A stretch of DNA of 6,829 nt, taken from positions 1-6,829 of the forward strand of contig PLEB01000028.1 of assembly GCA_003136915.1 (NCBI GenBank). Reading direction: 5' to 3'. This document shows, piece by piece, positions 6,823-6,829 of this stretch (positions within the stretch are counted from its first letter, which is position 1; each line of letters begins with the position of its first letter). The stretch is from Chitinophagaceae bacterium. GTDB lineage: Bacteria > Bacteroidota > Bacteroidia > Chitinophagales > Chitinophagaceae. Made by a program: the position numbers and the translations under genes. Below the pieces are notes generated by a model. That model saw only the letters and a program-made list of their open reading frames with translations, made no database searches and was not told the DNA's origin.

Positions 6823-6829
6823 TTTTTTT

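Overview
The window looks like a chromosomal segment of a member of the Bacteroidota, probably close to the Chitinophagaceae. Three things point that way: short Cys-anchored lipoprotein signals ahead of predicted surface proteins, no Shine-Dalgarno sequences (A/T-rich leaders instead), and a two-component sensor of the propeller / Y_Y_Y / histidine kinase type that is expanded in this phylum. The assignment is an inference from architecture and style; there is no rRNA or other marker gene here.

Layout from left to right. (1) Positions 1-418, minus strand: the first 139 codons of a lipoprotein resembling the vanadium-dependent haloperoxidase / PAP2-like phosphatase family, cut by the window edge. 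(2) Positions 419-709: a 291-bp divergent intergenic region with one convincing Bacteroidota-type -7 promoter element (698-705) directly before the sensor gene; apart from a short inverted repeat at 615-631, nothing else stands out. (3) Positions 710-4728, plus strand: a two-gene operon joined by an ATGA overlap. It encodes an 1127-residue sensor histidine kinase with 14 propeller blades, a Y_Y_Y domain, one membrane span, HisKA_3 and HATPase, followed by a NarL/LuxR-type response regulator. (4) Positions 4729-4812: a short convergent gap with a small hairpin. (5) Positions 4813-5841, minus strand: a lipoprotein with a PKD-like domain and a family 16 glycoside hydrolase domain of laminarinase type with an intact catalytic motif. 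(6) Positions 5842-6105: intergenic, with a strong rho-independent terminator at 6021-6048 for the gene to its right. (7) Positions 6106-6822, minus strand: a lipoprotein of unknown function built from two copies of the same ~89-residue domain.

How they may work together. The sensor and regulator are clearly partners: the large periplasmic propellers would detect a ligand, the kinase phosphorylates the regulator on Asp55, and the regulator binds DNA. Propeller sensors of this type in Bacteroidota often detect polysaccharide breakdown products, and a beta-glucanase lies next door. A functional link is therefore plausible, but no SusC/SusD pair is present and the two loci are convergent, so the link is inference only. 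I found no mobile element, CRISPR array, tRNA or rRNA. Nothing in the window is clearly a new system; the least explained parts are the proline/glycine-patterned segment before the propellers and the duplicated-domain lipoprotein.
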